Below, piece by piece: positions 38,031-47,736 of a DNA stretch of 64,000 bases. Origin of the DNA: Albidovulum sp. bin36 (GTDB lineage Bacteria; Pseudomonadota; Alphaproteobacteria; Rhodobacterales; Rhodobacteraceae); NCBI GenBank assembly GCA_002238565.1, contig MPMP01000004.1, positions 47,075-111,074 on the forward strand, written 5' to 3'. Position numbers and translations under genes: made by a program. Under the pieces are notes generated by a model. The model had not been told where the DNA came from and did no database searches. It saw only the letters and a program-made list of their open reading frames with translations. How positions within the stretch are numbered: position 1 is the stretch's first letter; each line of letters begins with the position of its first letter.

Positions 38031-39383
38031 ATGGGCAGCAACCTGGATGCAATGACTACCGTCTTCACGGAGTTTTATTACTGGCTGACTGTCGCATTGA
38101 TGTTCCTAATCCATGTTGGCTTCTGCATGTACGAGGTCGGCGCGAGCCGCCGGCGCAACCACATGCACACCCTCATGAAGAACTCGATGCTGATTCCGCT
38201 AGTAACGATAACTTTCTTTTTTTTCGGCTGGTGGATTTACTGGGCGTTTCCGAACGGGCCGTTCATTACCGGCGGCATTCTTTGGGACGACGCAGCGGCC
38301 AATTCGCCGCTTTCGCCTACAATGGGCACGAATCTAAGCGATCGCATAACCGGCGTCTTCTGGGCGGCGTTTCTGCTGTTTTCCTGGACGGCGGCATCGA
38401 TCGTATCAGGCTCGGTAATTGAAAGAATCAATTCCGGAGCCTTCTGGATCCTCGCAGTTGTCATAGGCTCCGGCGCATGGATAATCGACGCAGCCTGGGG
38501 ATGGCACTACGGCGGCTGGATGGTTCAGCTTCTCGGCTATCACGATGCGTACGCTTCGGGCGTAATCCATGGGATCGCAGGAGGATTCGCGCTCGGGGTG
38601 CTTGTGGTGCTCGGTCCGAGGATTGGCAAGTTCGCAGCCGACGGAACGCCCCGCGATATTAGGCCGCACAACCCATGGCTGGTCTGCATCGGGCTGTTTC
38701 TGATCTATACCGGATTCTGGGGCTTCTATGTCGCGTGCAACGTTCCGCTTATCGATCCGGCCGGAATCGGCGGGCAGATTACCGGCGAGACCTGGACCGC
38801 TACGACGATCTACCTGACGCCGACGACTCTGGGCGCCATTACGGTCAACTTCCTGATGTCGCTTTCGGGCGGCATGCTTGCCGCATTCATGGTGTCCAAG
38901 GGCGATGCCTTCTGGACGTATTCGGGCGGACTCGCCGGGATCATCACGGCATCGGCCGGGAACGACCTCTACCATCCGATCCAAGCCATGGTCATCGGCA
39001 TGATCGGAGCCTGGATTGCATACAAGATGCACTACTATGTCGAGCGCAAATTCAAGATCGACGACGCCGTCGGCGCGGTCGCGGTTCACGGCTATGCCGG
39101 ATTCGCGGGACTGGTCATCGCCGGCTTCGTGCTTTGGGGCCATCCGTCGTCGCCGTACGAAGGCTACGCCTCGATCAACCCGCTCGGCCAATTCGTCGGC
39201 GCGATCATCATGTTCTTCGTTCTCGGATTCCTGCCGGGCTGGATCGTCGCCAAGATTCTGCACGCGTTCGGCCTGCTGAGAATTCCCAAGCCGGTAGAGC
39301 TTCTCGGCCTGGATTTCCGTACCGTCCAGGAGCAGAGGGCGGCGGACTCCGAAGTCCGCGAAGCGCAGAAATCGCAGATATAG
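38031..39383 (+). CDS. amt: Ammonium/methylammonium transporter (Amt family)
   Basis: The start at 38031 (MGSNLDAMTTVF), with GGGAGAAG upstream, gives 450 aa. Eleven or so membrane segments are seen. The twin pore histidines are in SGVIHGIAGGFALG and VAVHGYAGFAGLV; the outer gate area has FLIYTGFWGFYVACN. It belongs to the Amt group found beside methylamine genes in marine alphaproteobacteria. It may bring in ammonium or methylammonium for the gmaS/mgs genes encoded convergently downstream. A small membrane-protein gene follows at 34 bp. Confidence 0.88.
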   Translation: MGSNLDAMTTVFTEFYYWLTVALMFLIHVGFCMYEVGASRRRNHMHTLMKNSMLIPLVTITFFFFGWWIYWAFPNGPFITGGILWDDAAANSPLSPTMGTNLSDRITGVFWAAFLLFSWTAASIVSGSVIERINSGAFWILAVVIGSGAWIIDAAWGWHYGGWMVQLLGYHDAYASGVIHGIAGGFALGVLVVLGPRIGKFAADGTPRDIRPHNPWLVCIGLFLIYTGFWGFYVACNVPLIDPAGIGGQITGETWTATTIYLTPTTLGAITVNFLMSLSGGMLAAFMVSKGDAFWTYSGGLAGIITASAGNDLYHPIQAMVIGMIGAWIAYKMHYYVERKFKIDDAVGAVAVHGYAGFAGLVIAGFVLWGHPSSPYEGYASINPLGQFVGAIIMFFVLGFLPGWIVAKILHAFGLLRIPKPVELLGLDFRTVQEQRAADSEVREAQKSQI

Positions 39384-39417
39384 CGCGCATGCCGCTATCT
39401 GAACGAAAGGAAGAAAA

Positions 39418-39636
39418 ATGACTACGACTGGAATCGACAGCTGGGCGGTTGATCTCGCGGATGTCGGCGCGATCTACCCGTTCCAAGGCACCGAATGGCT
39501 TTGGCTGATCATCGGGCTCGTCGCCTGGATCGGCTGGCATGTCTGGTGCATCAACTGGGAAAAGTCCTATCAGGAAGACAAGGTTCGTGAATACGGCAGC
39601 AAGAAGAAAATCGAAGAAGCCTTGAACGACGACTAA
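39418..39636 (+). CDS. Small single-span membrane protein next to Amt
   Basis: 72 aa, preceded by AAAGGAAGAAAA. One hydrophobic helix (WLWLIIGLVAWIGWHVW) sits after a 27-residue N terminus. A charged tail follows (NWEKSYQEDKVREYGSKKKIEEALNDD). It is 34 bp after amt and just before a terminator, so it is co-transcribed. I recognise no named family; a helper or regulatory subunit of the transporter is an inference from position. Confidence 0.75.
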   Translation: MTTTGIDSWAVDLADVGAIYPFQGTEWLWLIIGLVAWIGWHVWCINWEKSYQEDKVREYGSKKKIEEALNDD

Positions 39637-39662
39637 GGCCTCGCGAACCTAGCGAATACCAG

Positions 39663-39692
39663 GGGCGGCGGCTTTCGCCGCCCTTTCCTTTT
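39663..39692 (+). terminator. Intrinsic terminator after the amt operon
   Basis: GGGCGGCG - GCTTT - CGCCGCCC forms a perfect 8-bp GC stem at 39663-39683, followed by TTTCCTTTT. It sits 27 bp after the small-protein stop and in the convergent gap before the tdm stop. Confidence 0.85.
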
Positions 39693-39802
39693 GCAGCCGA
39701 AACTCCGGCCGGCCCTCTCTGGCCTAGCCTGGCCAAGCGCCGCTCCCGCCGACTAGCGGAACGCAGCAACAGGCCCGCGCGTGGGCGCTCGCCGGGAAGA
39801 AT

Positions 39803-42178
39803 TCAATTCTCGTATTGCCCTCGCACCCGCTTTCGCTCGGGGTCGAACAGCGGCAGCGCCGCGACTCTCGCTCTCAGGCGTTTCTGGAGGCCGTCGAGCT
39901 GGCCGATATCGACATCCGTACCCGGCTCGGTCATGGTCGCATCCAAGCGAGCCAGCGCAATGACTCGACCCAGAATCGGCGACCGGACGGCTGAAGTTAC
40001 TTCGCCGACCTGGGCCATTCCCTTGCGAACGCTATCGCCCGGCGACGGCACGACCCCGCCTTCCACTTCCAGTCCTACCAATTTGCGAACCGGGTTCCGA
40101 CTCCGCTCCTCTAGCGCCGACCGGCCGATAAAGTCATCGTTCTGGCTGCGCAGCGGCACTGCAAAGCCGATGCCCGCCTCGAACGGATTCGTCTGGTCGC
40201 AGAATTCCTGGCCGGCGAAAATCAGGCCAGCTTCAATTCTAAGCATGTCCATTGCCGCGAGCCCCAGCGGCACGGCGTCGAATTCGCGTCCCGCTTCGCG
40301 AACCGCGTCGTAGACTCCTCCCGCCGCGGAGGGATGGCAAAAGATTTCGTAGCCTAGTTCGCCGGTATAGCCCGTTCGGCTGACGACGCAGGCCGTGCCT
40401 TCGAACCCGCCGATGCGAGCCACCGCGAATCTAAACCTTCCAAGTTCGGCGATCGAAGGCTGCAGCGGCGGAGTCCAGAAAATCTTCTCTAGAATCGCTT
40501 GCGATTTCGGACCCTGGACGGCGATGTTGTGAAGCTGATCCGTCGAATTCCTAACCCACGCGTTCAACTTGCGCTCGTTCGCCTGCCTGCGAAGCCAGAG
40601 ACCGGATTCATCCGCCCCCCCTACCCACCTGAAATTATTGTCGCCGAGACGATAGACCGTGCCGTCGTCGATCATGCCTCCGTGCTCGTAGCACATGGCC
40701 GTGTAGGCGACCTGGCCGACGGAGAGCTTCTTCATATTCCGGGTTACGCAGAGCTGCATCAGGTCTTCGGCGTCGGGACCGGTGATTTCGTATTTGCGGA
40801 GCGGCGAAAGATCCATTATCGCCGCGCGTTCGCGGCATCCCCAGTATTCGGAGATCGTTCCCAGCCCGGTGATGGAATTCGGCAGCCAGTAGCCGGCGTA
40901 TTCTACAAAATCGCGGGTTTCTTTCGCGAAGCTGTCGTGGAATCCGGTCTTTTTCGTCTCTTCCATATCCGCCTCCGGCGACTTTCTGTATCCGATCGAT
41001 TTTTTGAACGCTTCCCGGGCTCCGTAGGTGCGAACCTGAATGTCGGTCGGATTCCAATCGTTGGCGGGATCTACGTCGCAGGGGCAGGCGGTCGATACGC
41101 AAACGAGGTCCGTCAGCGCCCTGAGGAGCACGTAGTCGCCCGGGCGGGACCAGGGATCGTCCATGCCGATCGAATTCGCCGCGTCTAGATTGGTGTTGTA
41201 GAAGAAGTTGATCGCCGGCCAGCCGGCTCGCGGCTCGACGCCGTACTCGCTCAAGCCGGCGTTCATATTGTCGGAGCAGTTCAAATGCCCCGGATAGCCC
41301 AAGTCCTCGTAGTACCGAGCCGTGCATGCCAGCCCGAAGGCGTCGTGGCGCCCGCAGGTATCCTGCACGATTTCGACCAGCGGCTCGAAATCGACGCTGA
41401 AGAACTTGGAATAAAGACCCGGAGCCGGATAGGCGGATCCCGACAGAGTGCGCGTCGCAGTGGGGTCGATTTCCCTTTCCTTGCCGGAATCGAGGCGCCG
41501 GCGCGAAAATGCCTGGAAGTCGGAGCACTCCCGCCCCTGGATGTCCAGTATCTGGATAAACTCGCCTTCGCGCACCGTGAAGCACTTCGCTTCCCCGGGC
41601 TGAATATTGATGTCAATCGACGGATCCGCGAGCGGGTCGGGCGGACGCAGCTTGTCCGGCGCATTCCGCAATCTGGCTCGCCGAACGTACAGAATCAGTT
41701 CGCTCGGGCAATCCTGATTGATTGGACTCATCGGCAGCCCCGGCGCCGCCACGACCAAAGTTCCGGCGCAGTCGGCGGTAAACATCTCCATGTCGCCGGG
41801 TCGCGAGCCGTCGCCTAGAGCGCGAACGGCATCGGCGCCCTCCAGATCGAGTCCGAGCTGCCGCAATCGATTCAGAACCCGCGCGCCGGATGGCCCGCCC
41901 CCGGCAAGGCTGGACAGAATCCCGGCGGCCCGTCCCGCGCCGGTTGCGCCGACCATGCTCGCGCGCGAACTTCCGCCGCGCGCGAAAAATGCAAGTTCGG
42001 CCTGCTGCAGGCCTTCGACGTCAAGAATCCCGAATTCGTCGCCTGCCTCCAGGTCAACGGTTCTCGTCCCTCCTCCGGGTATCGGATGCCGCTCTACGCC
42101 GGGTTCGAGTACCGGAAGCCCCGGGACGATCACTCCCCGCCGTTCGAATGCTGTTTGAAACCGCGCGTTCCCGGCCAT
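39803..42178 (-). CDS. tdm: TMAO demethylase (Tdm): DUF1989 + GcvT-type THF domain
   Basis: The start is the ATG at 42178, overlapping the permease TAA (TAATG); the track ORF continues upstream only as a shadow of that permease gene. The protein has 791 aa. Residues about 185-400 are a DUF1989 domain with candidate Zn ligands C-x12-H-x2-C (ending PGHLNC) and STACPCDVDPANDW. Residues about 420-791 are a GcvT/sarcosine-dehydrogenase-like tetrahydrofolate domain (EYWGCRERAAIMDLSPLRKYEITGP, ASRTGYTGELGYEIF-like). This is the architecture of Methylocella/Ruegeria Tdm, which cleaves TMAO to dimethylamine and formaldehyde. The adjacent tmo-type importer supports it. An extra N-terminal segment looks like a degenerate DUF1989 copy. 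Confidence 0.85.
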   Translation of the reverse strand: MAGNARFQTAFERRGVIVPGLPVLEPGVERHPIPGGGTRTVDLEAGDEFGILDVEGLQQAELAFFARGGSSRASMVGATGAGRAAGILSSLAGGGPSGARVLNRLRQLGLDLEGADAVRALGDGSRPGDMEMFTADCAGTLVVAAPGLPMSPINQDCPSELILYVRRARLRNAPDKLRPPDPLADPSIDINIQPGEAKCFTVREGEFIQILDIQGRECSDFQAFSRRRLDSGKEREIDPTATRTLSGSAYPAPGLYSKFFSVDFEPLVEIVQDTCGRHDAFGLACTARYYEDLGYPGHLNCSDNMNAGLSEYGVEPRAGWPAINFFYNTNLDAANSIGMDDPWSRPGDYVLLRALTDLVCVSTACPCDVDPANDWNPTDIQVRTYGAREAFKKSIGYRKSPEADMEETKKTGFHDSFAKETRDFVEYAGYWLPNSITGLGTISEYWGCRERAAIMDLSPLRKYEITGPDAEDLMQLCVTRNMKKLSVGQVAYTAMCYEHGGMIDDGTVYRLGDNNFRWVGGADESGLWLRRQANERKLNAWVRNSTDQLHNIAVQGPKSQAILEKIFWTPPLQPSIAELGRFRFAVARIGGFEGTACVVSRTGYTGELGYEIFCHPSAAGGVYDAVREAGREFDAVPLGLAAMDMLRIEAGLIFAGQEFCDQTNPFEAGIGFAVPLRSQNDDFIGRSALEERSRNPVRKLVGLEVEGGVVPSPGDSVRKGMAQVGEVTSAVRSPILGRVIALARLDATMTEPGTDVDIGQLDGLQKRLRARVAALPLFDPERKRVRGQYEN

Positions 42179-44142
42179 TAGTTCAATCCCAGCGCCTTTT
42201 TCCTTGAATCCGACCATTTCATAATGAGGTGATCGGCCATTAACCCCATGAAAGCGACGCAAAAGCCCAGCACGAGGCCCTTTCCGACATCGGTCGACGA
42301 CAGCGCCCGCTGCATCTCCTGGCCGAGATCCTGAGTGCCGATAAATGCCGCGATGATGACCATGAACAGCGAAAACATGATCGTCTGGTTCAGGCCGACC
42401 GCAATCGTCGGCAGAGCCATCGGGAAGCGCACCTTCCAAAGCTGCTGCCAATAGCTGGCGCCGCACATGGCCGATGACTCGACCAACTCGCTCGGAGTGC
42501 CCTTGAGCCCCTCGATCGTATAGCGCGTGAAGGGAACCAGCGCGAAGGTTATAACCGCGCCGATCGCCGCCACATCGTTGACGCCGAAAAGCATGACTAC
42601 GGGTATCAAGTATATGAAGCTGGGAAAAGTCTGCGCCGTGTCGCACACGAGCAACGCAAATTTGGCTCGAGATTCCCTGCGCGAAGCCCAGATTCCGAGC
42701 GAAAGGCCGATCGCGACGGCTATTAGAACCGAAAAAGTAATCATGTAGGCGGTTATCATGGCCCTGTCCCACCAGCCCGACATGGCGATCATGCCGAAAA
42801 ACCCGAGACAGACCAGCGCCGACCTCCACCTGCCTACGATCCAGCCCAAGCCGAACCAAAATGCAAGGACCGAGACGAAGGGAAGCCAAAGATAGGCGTC
42901 CCGCATCGGAATGAATACGAATCGAATCAAAAATCCCCGCAGCCACTGGGTAACGGGATCCACTAGCCGCACGAACCAGTCCACTAGAAAATCAGCTTCC
43001 CTGGATACCGTTAGCGCGTGCTTGCGCGGGATTTGATCGGCCAGAGGCCACGCAAGCGAAAGCGCAACGGTCCCCGCCGCCAGCGCCGCCCACGCGACCA
43101 GTATCCAGTGGCGGGCGTACCACGGAGTTCCGCGTTCGAAATGCTTCGGCTGCTTTACGACCCATGCCTTCGAGCATCGGTCCAGCATGACCGCAATGAG
43201 GACAATGGTTATACCGATTTCCAGGGACCGTCCGATCTTTAAGCCCTGAAGCAATTGCAGCAGCTTTTGCCCTAGCCCCGGCATGCCGATGAAACTCGCC
43301 AGAACCACCATGGCTAGACACTGCATGATGACCTGGTTAACTCCCAGAAGGATTTCCGTCCTGGCGGAGGGAATGCGAACGTGCCTAAGAAGCTGCCAGC
43401 CGCTCGAGCCGCACATTTTTCCGCTTTCAACGATTTCGGGGGCAACTTTCTTCATGCCCAGAAGCGTCATGCGAATCATCGGAGGCGCGGCAAAAATCAT
43501 CGTAACGATCGCCCCCGCCTTCGGCCCGACTCCGATGAAAACGACCACCGGTATCATATAGGCGAAATGCGGAAGGGACTGCGCGATATTGAGAAACGGG
43601 TTGATAATCCTTTCGACGTATTGCCTCCTCCAGGCCGCTATGCCCAAAGCAATACCGAGAAGAGCCGACACCGGAGCCGCGACCACGATGACCGACAGAG
43701 TCTCCATCGCCCACTTCCACTGCCCCATGAGGGCGATCCAGACGAAAGTCCCGCCGCATAGCAGCGCGAGGCGCCAGCCGTTCAGCGCATAGCCGATTAC
43801 GGCGGCGGTCACTGCAATGGTCGTCCAGGGCAGAGGCCCAATTCTCGGCCACCTGTTCCGACCGTAAAGCAAGTTGCCCGTTACATCTAGAAACCATTCG
43901 ACGATCGAAGCGAAGGCCCGGGTCGCGTAGATAAATCCCAAATCGTCCTTAATGAAGCCAAATGCGGCGTTTATCCAGTCCGCGAACGGCAAGACGAGCC
44001 AATCCGGCGGCCTGACGAGAGACTCCGGGAGCTGGAACCGGAGCAGGGCCACCGCCGCCGCCGCCGCGATAATGAATTGCCCGATCCGAGCATCGTCGAA
44101 CCTGAAGTCGCTACGGAGTGTTTCTGTCGGCGCGATATTCAC
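42178..44142 (-). CDS. tmoW: TMAO ABC transporter double-length permease (TmoW-like)
   Basis: This 654-aa protein has two complete ProW-type permease halves in one chain. The first half EAA-type loop is in PEIVESGKMCGSSGWQLLRHVRIPSARTEIL. The second is in SELVESSAMCGASYWQQLWKVRFPMALPTI. Each half has about six membrane segments. The fused arrangement is typical of TmoW/OpuW-type betaine and TMAO importers. Two bp separate it from the ATPase gene, and its stop overlaps the tdm start. A glycine betaine transporter is the main alternative, but tdm next door favours TMAO. Confidence 0.85.
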   Translation of the reverse strand: MNIAPTETLRSDFRFDDARIGQFIIAAAAAVALLRFQLPESLVRPPDWLVLPFADWINAAFGFIKDDLGFIYATRAFASIVEWFLDVTGNLLYGRNRWPRIGPLPWTTIAVTAAVIGYALNGWRLALLCGGTFVWIALMGQWKWAMETLSVIVVAAPVSALLGIALGIAAWRRQYVERIINPFLNIAQSLPHFAYMIPVVVFIGVGPKAGAIVTMIFAAPPMIRMTLLGMKKVAPEIVESGKMCGSSGWQLLRHVRIPSARTEILLGVNQVIMQCLAMVVLASFIGMPGLGQKLLQLLQGLKIGRSLEIGITIVLIAVMLDRCSKAWVVKQPKHFERGTPWYARHWILVAWAALAAGTVALSLAWPLADQIPRKHALTVSREADFLVDWFVRLVDPVTQWLRGFLIRFVFIPMRDAYLWLPFVSVLAFWFGLGWIVGRWRSALVCLGFFGMIAMSGWWDRAMITAYMITFSVLIAVAIGLSLGIWASRRESRAKFALLVCDTAQTFPSFIYLIPVVMLFGVNDVAAIGAVITFALVPFTRYTIEGLKGTPSELVESSAMCGASYWQQLWKVRFPMALPTIAVGLNQTIMFSLFMVIIAAFIGTQDLGQEMQRALSSTDVGKGLVLGFCVAFMGLMADHLIMKWSDSRKKALGLN

Positions 44143-44144
44143 AT

Positions 44145-45170
44145 TCAGCCGCCGAACAGCACTTCCAGGGCGTCGCTCTTGCGCAGCACGCCGATCAGCT
44201 CGCCGCGACCGTCAGTCACGGGTATGGAGCTGCGAGTTTCTTCCAGCAGCTGCCTCGCGAGCTGGCGAACGGTTTTTTCGCCGTCGATCGGCTCGCCGGT
44301 CGCCGCGCCTTCGCCTATCGGCCTCGCCAGCACTTTCGCGTGAACAACCCTGGATTTTTCGACATCCTCGGTAAACCTGGCGACGTATTCGGTCGCCGGC
44401 GACAGGACGATCTTGTCGGGCGTATCGCATTGCTCGACGGCGCCGTCCTTCATGATCGCGATGCGATCGGCCAGCCTTAGAGCCTCGTCGAAATCGTGGG
44501 TGATGAATACGATGGACTTGGCGAGCATCTCCTGAAGGCGCAGAAACTCGTCCTGCATTTCTCGGCGTATGAGCGGGTCGAGGGCGGAGAACGGCTCGTC
44601 GAGAAACCAAATGTCCGGCTCGATGGCGAGCGAACGGGCGATGCCGACGCGCTGCTGCTGGCCGCCGGACAATTCGCGGGGGAAGTAGTCTTCTCTGCCG
44701 TCGAGTCCCACGAGCTTGATGACTTCCATGGCTCGCTCTCGCCGCGCATGGTGGTCCTGTCCGCGCATTTCAAGCGGAAACGCGACGTTTTCCAATACCG
44801 TTCTGTACGGAAGCAGCCCGAAGCTCTGGAACACCATGCCCATCTTGCTTCGTCGCAGTTCGATCAGCTGGCGCTCGGACAAGTCCGCCAATTCCTGCCC
44901 CTCGACGCGTACGGAGCCGCCGGTTACGTCGATAAGCCGGCACAGGCACCTAACCAGGGTCGATTTACCCGATCCCGACAAGCCCATGATGACGAGCATT
45001 TCGCCGCGATTTATCTCCAGCGAAACGTCTCTAACCGCGGCGATGTAACCGTCGCCGCTGATGTCCGCGTAGGTATGCCCGGCCGGAATCGCTTCAAGGT
45101 ATTTGCGCGGCTCGGGACCGAAAAGCTTCCAGACCTGCCTGCAGGAAATAGCGGATTCAGCGGACTCCAT
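44145..45170 (-). CDS. tmoV: TMAO ABC transporter ATP-binding protein (TmoV-like)
   Basis: This 341-aa ProV-like ATPase has Walker A GLSGSGKST, signature LSGGQQQRVG, Walker B IWFLDEPFSALDP and H-loop FITHDFDEA. The C-terminal about 70 residues contain a CBS-like stretch (SSIPVTDGRGELIGVLRKSDALEVL), which in OpuA/ProV proteins senses ionic conditions. It pairs with the double-length permease 2 bp downstream. Confidence 0.86.
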   Translation of the reverse strand: MESAESAISCRQVWKLFGPEPRKYLEAIPAGHTYADISGDGYIAAVRDVSLEINRGEMLVIMGLSGSGKSTLVRCLCRLIDVTGGSVRVEGQELADLSERQLIELRRSKMGMVFQSFGLLPYRTVLENVAFPLEMRGQDHHARRERAMEVIKLVGLDGREDYFPRELSGGQQQRVGIARSLAIEPDIWFLDEPFSALDPLIRREMQDEFLRLQEMLAKSIVFITHDFDEALRLADRIAIMKDGAVEQCDTPDKIVLSPATEYVARFTEDVEKSRVVHAKVLARPIGEGAATGEPIDGEKTVRQLARQLLEETRSSIPVTDGRGELIGVLRKSDALEVLFGG

Positions 45171-45190
45171 TCAATCGACCCCGGAATTAC

Positions 45191-45213
45191 GCGCCCCGGC
45201 TCCGCCGGGGCGC
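45191..45213 (-). promoter_or_regulatory. Perfect 10-bp hairpin between tmoX and tmoV
   Basis: GCGCCCCGGC-TCC-GCCGGGGCGC lies in the 68-bp gap after the binding-protein stop. There is no T-run on the minus-strand side, so it is unlikely to be a full terminator. More likely it protects the tmoX message 3' end or attenuates read-through, giving more binding protein than transporter. Confidence 0.65.
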
Positions 45214-45238
45214 ATTGAAAATCCTTGGCATCAAGCGA

Positions 45239-46225
<987 letters not shown>

Positions 46226-46295
46226 CTAAGGCCGCCCTACTGTTTGAGCCAGTTACGATTAGCGGTCGCAAAGCGAAGCCCGATTTCCCGCGGCT

Positions 46296-46889
46296 CTACC
46301 TAGCGACCGTTTCCGGCGGAGCGGGATTCGCTTTGCAGCTAGCCCACTCCGGTTCGAAAACCAAAATGTCCGAATCCGAGCGAAGGCCCGGGTTGAACAG
46401 CAAGTTGTGCCAGAACGTCGCCTCCCGAACGTTCGCGCCCGCTTGCGCCAGGCGCACGGCGCATATCAAGTCGAACCTTTGCGCGAACGCATTGAATCCG
46501 AGAACGCAGCGCCCGGCGGCAAGCAACCGCCGGGAGACCGCCGAGCCGGGAGCGAATGTCGCCGTAAGCGCGCCGGCGAATTTCCAGGCGTATTGGTAGT
46601 AGCCGGCCGAGAAGTACCGCAGCGCTTGGCCGCGGCGCTCGGCCGGGTCGTTGGTTCCGCGATACATTTGCATCATTTCCGGAACAGCCGAGTATTCGGG
46701 AGCCCGGGGCAGCACCGTAACGATGTAGGCGACCGGATCCGATTCGTCTGCAAGGCTCGCGGCGGCGATCGCCGATCCGTCGGGCTTGCCGCCGGCCTCT
46801 CGCATCGCCAGCTGCCGGGCTCGGCACTGCCAGCGGACAAATGCGTCCCGAAAATTCACTTCAGCCGGACTCCGCACGCCATTCGTCAA
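46296..46889 (-). CDS. Uncharacterised 197-aa protein in the TMAO/methylamine operon
   Basis: The TTG start at 46889 overlaps the TGA of the upstream amidase gene (TTGA), and the stop lies 109 bp before tmoX. The protein is soluble and helix-rich, with no signal peptide or membrane segment. Notable segments are RWQCRARQLAMREAGGKPDGSA, an aromatic stretch ALRYFSAGYYQYAWKFAG, and FWHNLLFNPGLRSDSDILVFEPEW. I recognise no domain. The strong coupling to the amidase and the operon position argue that it is a real gene with a role in methylated-amine use. An alternative GTG start at 46877 is possible. Confidence 0.75.
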   Translation of the reverse strand: MTNGVRSPAEVNFRDAFVRWQCRARQLAMREAGGKPDGSAIAAASLADESDPVAYIVTVLPRAPEYSAVPEMMQMYRGTNDPAERRGQALRYFSAGYYQYAWKFAGALTATFAPGSAVSRRLLAAGRCVLGFNAFAQRFDLICAVRLAQAGANVREATFWHNLLFNPGLRSDSDILVFEPEWASCKANPAPPETVAR

Positions 46890-47734
46890 GCCACGCTCCT
46901 GATTTCGCCGGCCGGGCGCTCGTAGGGCCTATCGTGGCAAAGGCTCGGAACGCGCCGCCGCGCGTCCGCGACAAGACCGAGATCCACGCGCGCTCTTACT
47001 ACTCCAGGCCCCGTTCCCCCGTCGGCGGCGACTCGTCCCCACGGATCGACGACAAGCGAATGCCCGTAGCAGGCCCCGCCTCCCGGAACCGGGCCGACCG
47101 AGCAGGGCGAAAGTACGTAGCAGCCGTTCTCTATCGCCCTGGCCCGGTTGAGCACGTGCCAGTGCGCCTCGCCCGTTCGCTTCGTAAAGGCGGCGGGCAC
47201 CGTCAGGAAGTCGGCCCCGGCCTGCGAGAGTTCCCGGTAAAGGCCGGGAAACCGCAGCTCGTAGCAAATCGTGAAGCCGAGCAGCCCGAAATCCGTGGGA
47301 ACGAGACTCGCCCTTGATCCGGGATGAACGCGCGCGCTTTCCTCGTAGACTTCGCTGGGCGACAGCTGCACGTCGAAGAGATGAATCTTGTTGTAGCGCG
47401 CTCGGATGTCGCCCTGGCCATCGATGACGAAGCCGCGGTTGAAGAACTTTCCCTCCGGTCCCTCGACGGCTACCGACCCTAACAGAATCCAGACTTCGCG
47501 CGAGCGGGCGAAGTCCCTGAAGGCGGCAAGAACCGGGTGGTCGCCCTCCTTCGCCGTGGGAGGGGCCAGCATCGCCCCCTCCGAGCGCAGTCCGCCGCAA
47601 TATTCCGGCAGCATGAGGAATTTGGCGCCCTCCTCGACCGCCTGCCTGGCAAGAGGCATGGCTTCGTCCAGCGCCGTTGCGAAATCCGGCTGCGGGCGCG
47701 TCTGCAGCAAGCCCGCCTCGAAGCAGCTGCTCAT
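46886..47734 (-). CDS. Carbon-nitrogen hydrolase (Nit1/Nit2-like amidase)
   Basis: This 282-aa nitrilase-superfamily amidase has the Glu-Lys-Cys triad visible: FLMLPEYCGG (Glu), RYNKIHLFDV (Lys) and LGFTICYELRFPGLYR (Cys). Downstream VPAAFTKRTGEAHWHVLNRARAIENGCYV is typical of Nit1/Nit2 (deaminated-glutathione amidase / omega-amidase) rather than of plant-type nitrilases. It hydrolyses a terminal amide. It starts 2 bp after the 137-aa gene and overlaps the 197-aa gene, inside the gmaS-to-tdm series. A repair role on amide by-products of gamma-glutamylmethylamide metabolism is inference. Confidence 0.85.
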   Translation of the reverse strand: MSSCFEAGLLQTRPQPDFATALDEAMPLARQAVEEGAKFLMLPEYCGGLRSEGAMLAPPTAKEGDHPVLAAFRDFARSREVWILLGSVAVEGPEGKFFNRGFVIDGQGDIRARYNKIHLFDVQLSPSEVYEESARVHPGSRASLVPTDFGLLGFTICYELRFPGLYRELSQAGADFLTVPAAFTKRTGEAHWHVLNRARAIENGCYVLSPCSVGPVPGGGACYGHSLVVDPWGRVAADGGTGPGVVRARVDLGLVADARRRVPSLCHDRPYERPAGEIRSVA

Positions 47735-47736
47735 CG

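Noticed and set aside
42179-42946. Upstream extension of the 1047-aa ORF containing tdm
   Set aside because: It overlaps the tmoW permease in another frame and is low-complexity. The ATG at 42178 overlaps the permease stop and begins the plausible protein.
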